Shown here piece after piece: positions 15,785-23,981 of a stretch of DNA of 30,621 nucleotides. A model generated the notes under the pieces. It saw only the letters and a list, made by a program, of their open reading frames with translations, was not told the DNA's origin and searched no databases. The first letter of the stretch is position 1. Every line of letters begins with the position of its first letter. The stretch lies in NCBI GenBank assembly GCA_035529435.1, contig DATKWS010000020.1, positions 1 through 30,621 on the forward strand. The letters run 5' to 3'. Both the position numbers and the translations under genes were made by a program. This DNA is from DATKWS01 sp035529435 (GTDB lineage Bacteria > Krumholzibacteriota > Krumholzibacteriia > Krumholzibacteriales > Krumholzibacteriaceae).

Positions 15785-18556
15785 GTGGTTGCGCGCGCGA
15801 TAGTCATCAAGGGGGCAAGACAGCATAATCTCAAGGGGATCGATCTCGAGCTCCCGCGGCGCGCTGTCATCGTTCTCACCGGTGTATCGGGCTCGGGAAA
15901 ATCCTCCCTCGCCTTCGACACGATCTACGCCGAGGGACAGCGGCGGTACATCGAGTCGCTCTCCACATACGCACGCCAGTTCATCGAAAAGCTCGAACGG
16001 CCCGACGTGGACGACATTTCGGGGATCAGTCCGACGATAGCAATCCGCCAGAAGAACACCGTCACGAGTGCCCGTTCGACGGTCGGTACGGCCACGGAGG
16101 TGTGCGATTATCTCAGGCTCCTCTTCGCGCGGGTAGGCACGACGATATGCCCCGCGTGCGGTGTCGAGGTCAGATCCTACACACCGAGCGATGCCGCCGG
16201 TGCGGTGATCTCGGCCTTCGCCGGAAGGCGGATCTATCTCGTCGTTCCGATCCAGCCGGTCGGAGCCGCGGACTGGGAGTCGAAGCGGCAGTACCTGCTC
16301 TCGCGTGGCTATGTGCGTCTTCTCGTGGACGGCGGACCGGTCAGGATCGACGAGTTCACCGTACCGGACGGTGAAACCGCCGGGCCCGCGATTCTTCTCG
16401 ACCGCGTGGAAGCATGTGAAGGAAACAGGTCCCGTATCGCCGAGGCGGTCGAGCTCGCCTACCGGGAACAGGCAGGAACCGTCGAGGTCGTCGATATCGA
16501 TGGAAGGGAACGGTACCGATTCATGCACGCCCCGACCTGCTCGCGGTGCGGGAGGCGTTTCGAGACGCCCACACCCCTTCTCTTCTCCTTCAACAGCCCA
16601 TACGGGGCATGTCCCGAATGCCGCGGATTCGGCGACCGGATGGAATTCTCAGAGGAATTGATCGCGCCCGATTCGAGCCGCTCGTTGCAAGAACGCGTGA
16701 TCGATCCGTGGTCGCGGGAGCGCTTTTACTACTTCCACCAACGTATGCTGGAATTCTGCCGGGAGTCGGGTATACCGGTCGATGTCCCGTATGCCGAACT
16801 CTCGCGGGAACAACGACATGTCATTCTCGAAGGGCACGGCGACTACGTCGGGGTGATACCATTTCTCGACAGGATGCGGGATAAGAGTTACAAGAAGGGA
16901 CACCGGTTCTTCACGCGGAAATACATGGCTTTCACGACCTGCCGCGCCTGCAGGGGCATGCGGTTGCGGCAGGAGGCGTACAACGTGCGCATCGCCGGGT
17001 ACACGATCGGGGACTGTGCCGCCATGGTACCACAGGTCCTGCGAACCATTCTCGCCGGCGTGCCGTACACCGACCGTGAGCGGTTCATCGCACGGGACGT
17101 TCTCGCCGAGCTCGATTCGCGCCTTGCCTTTCTCACCGATGTCGGCCTGGGATACCTAACGCTCGACCGGCTGACACGGACTCTCTCCGGTGGGGAGGCC
17201 CAGCGGATCAATCTCGCAAATTCGTTGGGGGCGAACCTCGTCGATTCACTGTATGTACTCGACGAACCTTCAATCGGGCTCCACGCGGCCGATAACGAGC
17301 GGTTGATCCATGTCATGAAGAGATTGCGGGAACTGGGGAACACGGTGCTCGTCGTAGAGCATGATCCAGAGATTATCCTCTCCTCCGATTATCTCGTGGA
17401 TCTGGGACCGGGGCCCGGCAGTAACGGCGGAGAGATCCTCTTCAGCGGAACGATCGCGGAGGCCAGGCGAAGCACGGTCAAGAACTCGAAGACATTTGAA
17501 TGGCTGTTCGGCGGGAAAAAGGTACGCAGGCGCACCCACCGTCAGGCGGGGAAGTCGGGAGAGATCGTGCTGAAGGGTGTCTCCGAGCACAACCTGAAAG
17601 ACATCACGGTACATATCCCCCTCGGGTGTCTCGTCTGCGTGACGGGAGTGTCGGGATCGGGAAAGAGCACGCTGATCGTGGATGTGCTCCACCGGCTTCT
17701 TTCGAAACGGGGAGGGGCCACGACCCGTTCTACCGTCGGCGAATGGCACATCGACGCTACACTCGACCGTGTCCTGCTCGTCGATCAGAGTCCGATCGGT
17801 TCCACGCCGCGTTCGAATCCCGTCACGTACATCAAGGGATTTTCATTTATCCGGGAAGCCTTTGCCGGCCAGCGGCTCTCGCTCATGCGCGGCTACCAGC
17901 CGGGACGGTTCAGCTTCAACAAGTCCGGCGGGCGTTGTCCGCGGTGCCAGGGGATGGGGTATCGCCGGGTCGAGATGCACTTCATGGCCGATGTGTTCGT
18001 CCCCTGCGAAGAATGCATGGGGAGGCGGTACAACGAGGAGACGCTCGAGATTCGGTACAAGGGGAAGAATATCAGCGAGGTCCTCGACTTGACGGTGGAT
18101 GAAGCAATACTGTTCTTCGACGAGATTCCCCAACTCGGCGAGAAACTCTGGATCATGTCGAAGGTCGGACTCGGGTATCTCAAACTCGGTCAGCCGTCGA
18201 ACACGCTCTCCGGCGGGGAGGCGCAGCGGATAAAGATCGCCCGCGAGCTCGCGGAATCCGCGGCGGAGAAAAATCTCTATATCATGGACGAACCGACGAC
18301 CGGCCTGCATATGAGTGATGTCGACCGGCTGCTGGAGGTTCTGGAAGAACTCGTCAAGGCGGGGCACACCGTGGTGATGATTGAACACAACATGGAGGTG
18401 ATCCTGGCCTCCGATCACATCATCGACCTCGGGCCCGGCGGCGGTGACGAGGGCGGCCGGGTTATTGCTTGTGGAACTCCGGAGCAGATCGTACAATCGA
18501 AACAATCGAAAACTGGTCTGTACCTCAAGGCGTACATTGCGAAATACGGGGAGTAG
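15785..18556 (+). CDS. uvrA: Excinuclease ABC subunit A (UvrA)
   Basis: A 923-residue protein, normal for UvrA (about 940), which scans DNA for bulky damage and loads UvrB in nucleotide excision repair. It has two ABC ATPase modules. Walker A is GVSGSGKSSLAFDTIYAEGQ at 33 and GVSGSGKSTLIVDVL at 621; the ABC signature LSGGEAQRI occurs at 467 and 808. Zinc-binding cysteine sets are CSRC (252) with CPEC, and CPRC (718) with CEEC. The characteristic RRYIESLSTYARQF and GLHAADNERLIHVMKRLREL stretches are present. GTG 15785 is chosen from the ribosome-binding site and promoter positions, although the frame is open well upstream. galE follows six bases after the stop. No SOS-type operator was identified. 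Confidence 0.97.
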   Translation: MVARAIVIKGARQHNLKGIDLELPRRAVIVLTGVSGSGKSSLAFDTIYAEGQRRYIESLSTYARQFIEKLERPDVDDISGISPTIAIRQKNTVTSARSTVGTATEVCDYLRLLFARVGTTICPACGVEVRSYTPSDAAGAVISAFAGRRIYLVVPIQPVGAADWESKRQYLLSRGYVRLLVDGGPVRIDEFTVPDGETAGPAILLDRVEACEGNRSRIAEAVELAYREQAGTVEVVDIDGRERYRFMHAPTCSRCGRRFETPTPLLFSFNSPYGACPECRGFGDRMEFSEELIAPDSSRSLQERVIDPWSRERFYYFHQRMLEFCRESGIPVDVPYAELSREQRHVILEGHGDYVGVIPFLDRMRDKSYKKGHRFFTRKYMAFTTCRACRGMRLRQEAYNVRIAGYTIGDCAAMVPQVLRTILAGVPYTDRERFIARDVLAELDSRLAFLTDVGLGYLTLDRLTRTLSGGEAQRINLANSLGANLVDSLYVLDEPSIGLHAADNERLIHVMKRLRELGNTVLVVEHDPEIILSSDYLVDLGPGPGSNGGEILFSGTIAEARRSTVKNSKTFEWLFGGKKVRRRTHRQAGKSGEIVLKGVSEHNLKDITVHIPLGCLVCVTGVSGSGKSTLIVDVLHRLLSKRGGATTRSTVGEWHIDATLDRVLLVDQSPIGSTPRSNPVTYIKGFSFIREAFAGQRLSLMRGYQPGRFSFNKSGGRCPRCQGMGYRRVEMHFMADVFVPCEECMGRRYNEETLEIRYKGKNISEVLDLTVDEAILFFDEIPQLGEKLWIMSKVGLGYLKLGQPSNTLSGGEAQRIKIARELAESAAEKNLYIMDEPTTGLHMSDVDRLLEVLEELVKAGHTVVMIEHNMEVILASDHIIDLGPGGGDEGGRVIACGTPEQIVQSKQSKTGLYLKAYIAKYGE

Positions 18557-18562
18557 CGGCAC

Positions 18563-19540
18563 ATGAAAATTCTCGTAACCGGCGGCGCCGGGTACATCGG
18601 AAGTATCGTAGCCGAGTTTCTCTGTGATGCGGGACATCATGTCATCGTGATCGACGACCTTTCCACCGGCCACCGGGACGCACTGGAGCCGCGCGCGCGG
18701 TTCGTCGAGGGGAGTATCCTCGACCGGGAAACGACGCTCCCCGTCCTTTCCGACGGAATCGATGCGGTATGCCATTTCGCCGCATTTTCCCTCGTCGCGG
18801 AATCGATGGAACACCCCCTGAAGTATTACCGGAACAACATCGCCGGGGCCGTATCGCTTCTCGGCGCAATGAAGGAGGCCGGCGTCGGGTATTTCCTCTT
18901 TTCGTCCACGGCGGCGGTATACGGCGAGCCCGCGTCTGTTCCCATCACGGAGAACGCCCCGCTGAATCCGGTCAATGCGTACGGCAACACCAAGCTCGCC
19001 GTGGAACGGCTGCTGGCGGATTGCCATGCGGCATGGGGATTGAAATTTCTCTGTCTCCGGTACTTCAACGCCGCCGGCGCCAGCGAACGATTCGGTGAGG
19101 ATCATCATCCCGAAACACACCTGATACCGCTCGTCATCGACGCTGCGTGCGGAAAGAGGCCGGAGCTCGTCGTGTACGGCGATGATTACCCGACCCTTGA
19201 CGGTACGTGCGTACGGGATTACATACACGTGAAGGATCTGGCGTCGGCCCATCTGCTCGGGCTCGACAAACTGGTCCGGGGACTGACCGGTGCCCTCAAC
19301 CTGGGTAACGGACGCGGATTCTCCGTTCGCGAGGTGGTGAAGGCGGGGGAGGAGGTAATGGGACGGAAGGTACCGTACCGCATCGGTGAGAGGCGCGCCG
19401 GCGACCCCGCCGTCCTCTTCGCTTCGTCCGCGAAGGCCGAGGAGCTGCTCGGCTGGGACCGGGCCTATCCCGACATCGAGAAGATCATTCGGGATGCATA
19501 CGAATGGCGGAAGCGTTTTCCCCGCGGGTACGGCTCCTGA
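18563..19540 (+). CDS. galE: UDP-glucose 4-epimerase (GalE-type)
   Basis: A 325-residue extended short-chain dehydrogenase, normal length for GalE. It interconverts UDP-glucose and UDP-galactose (or the N-acetyl forms) with bound NAD+, feeding LPS and other glycan synthesis. Visible motifs: NAD-binding TGGAGYIGS at residues 6-14, DDLSTGHRD, the SSTAAVYGEP strand with the catalytic Ser/Thr, and YGNTKLAVE with the Tyr-Lys pair, then LRYFNAAGA and GTCVRDYIHVKDLASAH. ATG 18563 is six bases after the uvrA stop, so it probably shares its transcript. Substrate preference between glucose and GlcNAc forms is not determined here. Confidence 0.94.
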   Translation: MKILVTGGAGYIGSIVAEFLCDAGHHVIVIDDLSTGHRDALEPRARFVEGSILDRETTLPVLSDGIDAVCHFAAFSLVAESMEHPLKYYRNNIAGAVSLLGAMKEAGVGYFLFSSTAAVYGEPASVPITENAPLNPVNAYGNTKLAVERLLADCHAAWGLKFLCLRYFNAAGASERFGEDHHPETHLIPLVIDAACGKRPELVVYGDDYPTLDGTCVRDYIHVKDLASAHLLGLDKLVRGLTGALNLGNGRGFSVREVVKAGEEVMGRKVPYRIGERRAGDPAVLFASSAKAEELLGWDRAYPDIEKIIRDAYEWRKRFPRGYGS

Positions 19541-19709
19541 GGTGGAAGACGGTCGCGGACTCTATAACTAGTGCTGAAAGCGACGATTACCGTGCATATC
19601 GGAGCGGCGGTAATGCAAGGTAATTTACCACAGAGACCGTGCACCGCCACAGGCGTGCAGTTTCTCACCCGACAGCCCCCTGGAATCCACTTACCGTAAC
19701 TGGCACAAC

Positions 19710-19729
19710 ATCTTGTAAATCAACAAGAT
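19710..19729. promoter_or_regulatory. Inverted repeat, possible activator or operator site
   Basis: ATCTTGT (19710-19716) and ACAAGAT (19723-19729) form a perfect 7-bp inverted repeat with a 6-base spacer. It lies about 60-80 bp upstream of the sigma-54-type promoter, close to the range used by enhancer-binding proteins. The assignment is by position only. Confidence 0.35.
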
Positions 19730-19790
19730 ACATATCATCGCGACGCTCCTTTCTGCGGTGGATGCGCGTTCCACCCAATCCCCGAACTCG

Positions 19791-19805
19791 TGGCATACAA
19801 GTTGC
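19791..19805 (+). promoter_or_regulatory. Sigma-54 (-24/-12) promoter candidate for the histidine kinase operon
   Basis: TGGCAT at 19791-19796 and TTGC at 19802-19805 reproduce the sigma-54 pattern TGGCAC-N5-TTGC with one mismatch, with the invariant GG and GC exactly ten bases apart. The expected transcript start is about 19816, some 40 bases before the kinase ATG at 19857. Sigma-54 promoters need an AAA+ activator; none is encoded in this window. Confidence 0.6.
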
Positions 19806-19856
19806 GATTTCTCGCATCCGGCGAATCGGGCTGTATTTTCCACATGTGTGAACGAG

Positions 19857-22379
19857 ATGAACGGACAGTATGAAAAAAAAGTGGTCACCGCAATCGATAC
19901 CACGCGGCTCCTCGGTGAGGTGAGGCGCCGTTCCCCCCGGACTATCCGTTCTGCCCTCAGGGGATTGGATGAGGCCCTCGGGAAGATGCTCGATATCGAT
20001 TGCTGCGCCCTCGATATTCCCGCGGAGAGAACCGCGTACATCACGAGAAGGGTGCCGGGAGTCCCGGATGAGGCGATTTACGATGCCGTGCGGATCCCGC
20101 GAGGCTCGGGCTACCGCCGGGTGGTCCTGGACCGTGGGGGGACGGCGGGCTCCGCCGCGGGCGGGGATGCCGGATTATCCGTGTACCCGGTGCCGATTTT
20201 CGGCGGCCGGGAGCGTATCGCGACCTGTTCGCTGATCGGCAGGGGGGACGGCATATTCGGTGATTCCTCCGAGGAATCATACGAACCACTCGTCGAGATA
20301 CTCTCGGCGATTCTGCAACCTTACATCGGTGCCTCGCGCGTTGCCGGTGAACGGCGGGGACGTTCCCTGCGCGCGGAGATACTCGAGTCCGTCGGAGACG
20401 AGTTGATGATGCGGGATACGCTCCGTCAAATGATGGAGCTGTCGCGGGCGGAATTCTGCGCATTCTACACCGAGGATCTTGAAGACTGTTTTTACATCAT
20501 GCTGGAGGGGGCCGAGCTGTCGCCGCGCATACCCGAGATCAGGGAGAAGCTTCGTAGAACATACCGCATGTTCTCACTGCGCCAAGATGATGAGCGTGTG
20601 CCGCGTGAAAAGGTATTCGTCAAGAGACACAACCGGAACATCGCGTACCTCCTCGGCGCCGGGAAGATCGAGAGCTATTTCCTCGTTCCCGTTACCTTCG
20701 ATACGAGGGTTCGGGGCGTGCTGTTCATCGGGAGCGTGCTGAAGGATGCGTTTTCCCGTGAAGATATCGCCGTCTTCCAGGAGCTCGCGGAGGAAGATGC
20801 TGAAAGAATGCCGCTTCACTACAGTATCGGCGGCGAGACGGGGATACTCGAACAGCTGGTGAACGCGCTTCCATACGGCGGTGCACTGATCGCGCAAGAT
20901 GGCGGGATCAAGTATGCCAACGAGGCGTTCCGCACCATGCTCGATATCCGGGGACAGCATCCCGATACGGTCGATACGGTCGTGACGGTCTCGCCGTACA
21001 ACCTTCACGGGTTGTGGGAGGAGTTCCGTCTGCTCGAGCATGACATCATCGACCGGGAGCTCCAGAGCATCATCGGTCACGAACGAACGCTCGCCGTCAC
21101 CTGGGTGCGGCTCGGGAATCTCTCCAGCGACGTCGAGTCCCTGATCCTCCTCAAGGATATCTCCGGCGCGAGGGACCGTGAGGAGGCGAGGGAGGAGATG
21201 TTCGCCACCGTGGCGCATGAGCTGAGAACGCCGATGACGGCGCTCAAGAATTCGCTCACCATCATGCGGGATGCCATATCCGTGGAGAACGTTCATGATG
21301 GCGGTTCCTGCCGGACGGTTGTTTCACGTTTTCTCGAGACGGCACTGCGCACCGCCACGAGGTTGAACGTACTGGTTGATGGTATCGTCGATGCCTCGAC
21401 GTTCCGCGTGCCGGATTACGCCCTGCGAACGGGGCGGATCGATGTCGGGAAATTTCTCGAGGATTCCTCCTTTCTGTTCGCCGAGTCGATGAGAAAGAAG
21501 GGCATCACGTTCAAAACCAGTGTCCACCATTCCGCGGCCGAACTGGTGTTCGATCGTGACCGGATGGAACAGGTTATCCAGAATCTGCTATCAAACAGTA
21601 TGAAGCACGTTCCATCGGGGGGGACGATCTCGATCGAGGTCGCTCCGCCCGGTGAGATGCCCCGGGATCTCTTTCCCCGTATTCCCTGGGAGTATCTATG
21701 GCGTCCGGACTATGCGTGCATCCGGGTTCGGGACACGGGCAGCGGCATTCCCGAGCGGGTTGCCGAGGATATCAACCGACAGAACCGCGATACGGGGAGT
21801 AGCGTACGTCCCTCGCACGGATTGGGACTGTACATCGCCACCCGGCTCGTCCAGCGACACGGCGGAGCATTGCGGATCGAACGCATGGGTGAAGCGGGAA
21901 GCGCCGTATCGATCTATCTGCCGGCGCGCGTCGAGACGGGACGGGTCGTCCGCATGATACGCTCGATTGAGCGGATCATCGCCGGTGCCCTCGCGCGGGG
22001 CATAACGCCCCTTCTCTATTCGATCGTGAAGAGAGGGCCCCATCCCTGGCGTGCGGTCGCGAAGAGCATGCGGACATCGACGATCGTCAATCCGACACGG
22101 GGTGCGATCGAGAATGAAGGGTGCTACCTCTGGCCGCTGGGGCGCAACTTCGCCACGGCCGTTGCGATGGTGGACCACAATGAAGGACATGGAGCTTCCA
22201 CCGGAGAGGTGGACGCGGAAGGTATTCTCTTCGTCACGGGTGTTCACCCCGAGGATGTGGAGATCGGCTGGGGCATCGCGCCCCGCGATGGCAAGAGCTA
22301 CGGGGAGCTGGTAACGGCCTCGCTCGAGCGAATCGGTGTCGAGCCCGCGATGGCCGTACAGAAAGGAGTGTTCGGATGA
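19857..22379 (+). CDS. Multidomain sensor histidine kinase (GAF-like, PAS, HisKA, HATPase, degenerate C-terminal module)
   Basis: An 840-residue protein without membrane segments, so a cytoplasmic sensor. Residues about 20-165 and 170-320 look like two GAF-type sensory domains, and about 335-430 a PAS-like domain (GGALIAQDGGIKYANEAFRT). The kinase core is canonical: H-box FATVAHELRTPM with H454, N-box VIQNLLSNSMKH near 572, DTGSGIP near 627 and GLGLYIATRLVQRHGG near 655. Residues about 690-840 form an unusual extension that ends IGWGIAPRDGKSYGELVTAS, reminiscent of the last strands of a GGDEF fold but lacking GG(D/E)EF. ATG 19857 is used because it lies downstream of the sigma-54-type promoter; GTG 19848 is an alternative and the ribosome-binding site is weak. 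The stop overlaps the receiver gene. Confidence 0.88.
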   Translation: MNGQYEKKVVTAIDTTRLLGEVRRRSPRTIRSALRGLDEALGKMLDIDCCALDIPAERTAYITRRVPGVPDEAIYDAVRIPRGSGYRRVVLDRGGTAGSAAGGDAGLSVYPVPIFGGRERIATCSLIGRGDGIFGDSSEESYEPLVEILSAILQPYIGASRVAGERRGRSLRAEILESVGDELMMRDTLRQMMELSRAEFCAFYTEDLEDCFYIMLEGAELSPRIPEIREKLRRTYRMFSLRQDDERVPREKVFVKRHNRNIAYLLGAGKIESYFLVPVTFDTRVRGVLFIGSVLKDAFSREDIAVFQELAEEDAERMPLHYSIGGETGILEQLVNALPYGGALIAQDGGIKYANEAFRTMLDIRGQHPDTVDTVVTVSPYNLHGLWEEFRLLEHDIIDRELQSIIGHERTLAVTWVRLGNLSSDVESLILLKDISGARDREEAREEMFATVAHELRTPMTALKNSLTIMRDAISVENVHDGGSCRTVVSRFLETALRTATRLNVLVDGIVDASTFRVPDYALRTGRIDVGKFLEDSSFLFAESMRKKGITFKTSVHHSAAELVFDRDRMEQVIQNLLSNSMKHVPSGGTISIEVAPPGEMPRDLFPRIPWEYLWRPDYACIRVRDTGSGIPERVAEDINRQNRDTGSSVRPSHGLGLYIATRLVQRHGGALRIERMGEAGSAVSIYLPARVETGRVVRMIRSIERIIAGALARGITPLLYSIVKRGPHPWRAVAKSMRTSTIVNPTRGAIENEGCYLWPLGRNFATAVAMVDHNEGHGASTGEVDAEGILFVTGVHPEDVEIGWGIAPRDGKSYGELVTASLERIGVEPAMAVQKGVFG

Positions 22380-22789
22380 TTGGATCCAGAATTCTTATCG
22401 TCGAGGACGATGAGGATATCGTCGAAACGTTGAAGTACAGCATGGAGCTGCGAGGGTTCCAGATCGATGTGGCATACGATGGTCTCCATGCCCTCCGGAA
22501 GGCGCGCAAGGGAGCCTACGATCTCATGATTCTCGATATCATGCTGCCCGGCAAGAACGGGTACGAGGTCTCACGGATTCTCAAGGAGGAGATGGAAAAG
22601 GGATCGTTAAAACCATTCGCGATTCTCGTTCTGACGGCGAGAAAGGTCGATAATCCGGAGCGGGAGGAGTTTCTTTCGACCTGGTCGAAGGCGGACGAGT
22701 TCATGTACAAACCGTTCGAGATGGATGACCTGATCGATCGCCTCACCGAGCACCTCCGCCGGAGGGAGACCGCGGCGCTGCGGGTGTGA
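22376..22789 (+). CDS. Stand-alone response regulator receiver protein
   Basis: A 137-residue CheY-like receiver with no output domain. The acidic pocket is ILIVEDDED, the phosphoacceptor is D54 (LMILDIMLPGKNGYEV), followed by LTARK and YKPFEMDDL with the conserved Lys. ATG 22376 overlaps the kinase stop (ATGA), so the two are almost certainly a cognate pair. With no DNA-binding domain it must act by protein contact or pass phosphate on, perhaps to the PAS-DHp protein encoded next. Confidence 0.92.
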   Translation: MIGSRILIVEDDEDIVETLKYSMELRGFQIDVAYDGLHALRKARKGAYDLMILDIMLPGKNGYEVSRILKEEMEKGSLKPFAILVLTARKVDNPEREEFLSTWSKADEFMYKPFEMDDLIDRLTEHLRRRETAALRV

Positions 22790-22836
22790 TCGTATCACCG
22801 CCGCGGCGGTGCGTGTGAGATGGTGCCTGGAACAGG

Positions 22837-23541
22837 ATGGCGATGACCGGTAAACAAACCAAAGCATATCCGGTAACGACGGAATACCTGGCCAGCGTAT
22901 TCGAGGGCTCGCCGGTGGCACTGATATCCCTCGACACGAGGCTGCGGATCATCATGTTCAACCGTGCAGCCCAGATACTGACCGGGTACCGGAGTGAGGA
23001 CGTCATCGGTCGAAGGATCGGTAGAATCGTCACATCGAAACATCTCAGGGAGATCGTGGCGGCACTCCGCGGGCGCGGCGAGGTGTCGATCGACGGATAT
23101 GTCACGAAGTTATCGGGGAGCGGGCACGTTGAAATACCGGTACGGCTGCGCATCTCACCCCTGTACAGTGAGCGCGACGGTCTGCTCGGCTTCATCGCGA
23201 TGGCCATGGATATGCGCGAGGTGGAGACGGAACGGGCCAAACTGATCGAGGCGGAGCGGCTTGCCGCCATCAATGAAACGGCGATCAGCATAAACCATGA
23301 GATCAACAATCCGCTGTGCGCGATCCTCGGAAATACGCAGCTGATGCTCATGGAGGGCGACCGGCTCGACACACGAATGGTGAAGAAACTCCATAGTATC
23401 GAGAAGCAAATCGCGCGGATACAGGGATATACCAAACGCCTCTCCCACATTACCAGGCCGGTTGTGCGGGAATACATCGGTGGAAAGACGATGATCGACG
23501 CGGGGAGCTCGGAAGCCGATGATTCATCTTCAGAGGAATAG
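22837..23541 (+). CDS. PAS domain plus HisKA (DHp) protein lacking an ATPase domain
   Basis: A 234-residue protein. Residues about 15-130 form a PAS domain (EYLASVFEGSPVALISLDTR, IIMFNRAAQILTGYRSEDVIG) with a PAC-like end (FIAMAMDMREVE). Residues about 140-205 form a histidine-kinase dimerisation/phosphoacceptor helix pair with H154 in ISINHEINNPLCAILGN. The protein then stops after an acidic tail (SSEADDSSSEE) with no HATPase domain, and the following tRNA leaves no room for a frameshifted remainder. It may be a phosphotransfer protein or a dimerisation partner of the upstream kinase. ATG 22837 or ATG 22843 could start it; the ribosome-binding site is poor. Confidence 0.82.
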   Translation: MAMTGKQTKAYPVTTEYLASVFEGSPVALISLDTRLRIIMFNRAAQILTGYRSEDVIGRRIGRIVTSKHLREIVAALRGRGEVSIDGYVTKLSGSGHVEIPVRLRISPLYSERDGLLGFIAMAMDMREVETERAKLIEAERLAAINETAISINHEINNPLCAILGNTQLMLMEGDRLDTRMVKKLHSIEKQIARIQGYTKRLSHITRPVVREYIGGKTMIDAGSSEADDSSSEE

Positions 23542-23553
23542 GCCAAGAAAGAG

Positions 23554-23581
23554 TTGACATAAACCACCATTCAATTACAAT
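23554..23581 (+). promoter_or_regulatory. Promoter of tRNA-Phe
   Basis: Consensus TTGACA (23554-23559), a 16-base spacer and TACAAT (23576-23581) lie ten bases before the mature tRNA 5' end. This is a strong sigma-70 type arrangement, suitable for a stable-RNA gene. Confidence 0.75.
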
Positions 23582-23591
23582 TCCCCTCCGT

Positions 23592-23667
23592 GGGAAGGTA
23601 GCTCAGTCGGTAGAGCAACGGATTGAAAATCCGTGTGTCGGGGGTTCAATTCCCTCCCTTCCCACCA
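23592..23667 (+). tRNA. tRNA-Phe (anticodon GAA)
   Basis: All arms fold. The acceptor GGGAAGG pairs with CCTTCCC, followed by discriminator A and an encoded CCA (23665-23667). U8-A9 are followed by the D-stem GCTC/GAGC. The anticodon stem ACGGA/TCCGT holds loop TTGAAAA with anticodon GAA, and the T-loop is TTCAATT. No duplicated tRNA 3' end was noticed nearby, so there is no sign of an integrated element. Confidence 0.97.
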
Positions 23668-23678
23668 TTTTCTTTGTA

Positions 23679-23707
23679 TTGACAGTGTCCAACTGCTAAA
23701 TTATCCT
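23679..23707 (+). promoter_or_regulatory. Candidate promoter of the carboxyltransferase operon
   Basis: TTGACA (23679-23684) and TATCCT (23702-23707) are separated by 17 bases. A start near 23714 would precede GGAGGA (23728-23733) and the ATG at 23748, and would exclude the in-frame GTG at 23712 as a start. Confidence 0.5.
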
Positions 23708-23747
23708 CATAGTGCGCCTGTTTCGACGGAGGAATAGTAATTTCGAT

Positions 23748-23948
23748 ATGGATGAGAAATTGTTGGTCGCGATAACCGCGGCTATCGAAGCATATATAAC
23801 ATCAGAGGAGAGGCCGGTCCACCGCGGATTCATCCAGCGGCTCAGCCGCTGGAAAATGGCCACACGCCGTGAGACGATGGTCAAGCGCAATCTCACGGTG
23901 CGCGGCGATCCGCACCGGGTACGTTTGGGACGGTATTCGCTGATGTAA
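23748..23948 (+). CDS. Small protein preceding the carboxyltransferase gene (possible decarboxylase-associated subunit)
   Basis: A 66-residue protein. The N-terminus is a helix MDEKLLVAITAAIEAYITSE, followed by a basic segment (RPVHRGFIQRLSRWKMATRR). The pattern 'ITAAI..Y' then 'W..A.RR' resembles the cytoplasmic part of OadG/MmdD-type small subunits and of short proteins found next to carboxyltransferase genes, but without the membrane helix. The likeness is from memory and short. ATG 23748 is placed by the promoter; the ribosome-binding site GGAGGA is about 14 bases away, longer than usual. The carboxyltransferase gene starts 33 bp later, so the two are very likely cotranscribed. Confidence 0.65.
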   Translation: MDEKLLVAITAAIEAYITSEERPVHRGFIQRLSRWKMATRRETMVKRNLTVRGDPHRVRLGRYSLM

Positions 23949-23981
23949 CGCACTCGGCCTCACGAGCAACGTGGTTTGAAC

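Larger units (their letters stand above)
19541..19856. other. 316-bp intergenic region with regulatory signals
   Basis: No gene is seen between galE and the histidine kinase. Contents in order: an inverted repeat ATTACCG (19586-19592) with CGGTAAT (19608-19614) that lacks a T-tract, the short palindrome GGTAATTTACC, an ATCTTGT/ACAAGAT inverted repeat at 19710-19729, and a sigma-54-type promoter at 19791-19805. Confidence 0.6.

Noticed and set aside
17843..19252. 469-codon minus-strand open frame across uvrA and galE
   Set aside because: It spans two well-supported genes antisense and is a composition artefact.
19701..19716. TGGCACAACATCTTGT as a second sigma-54 site
   Set aside because: The -24 half fits, but the base pair ten bases after GG is TG rather than GC.
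23592..23667. tRNA-Phe as an integration site
   Set aside because: No integrase gene, no repeated tRNA 3' end and no foreign-looking block beside it in this window.
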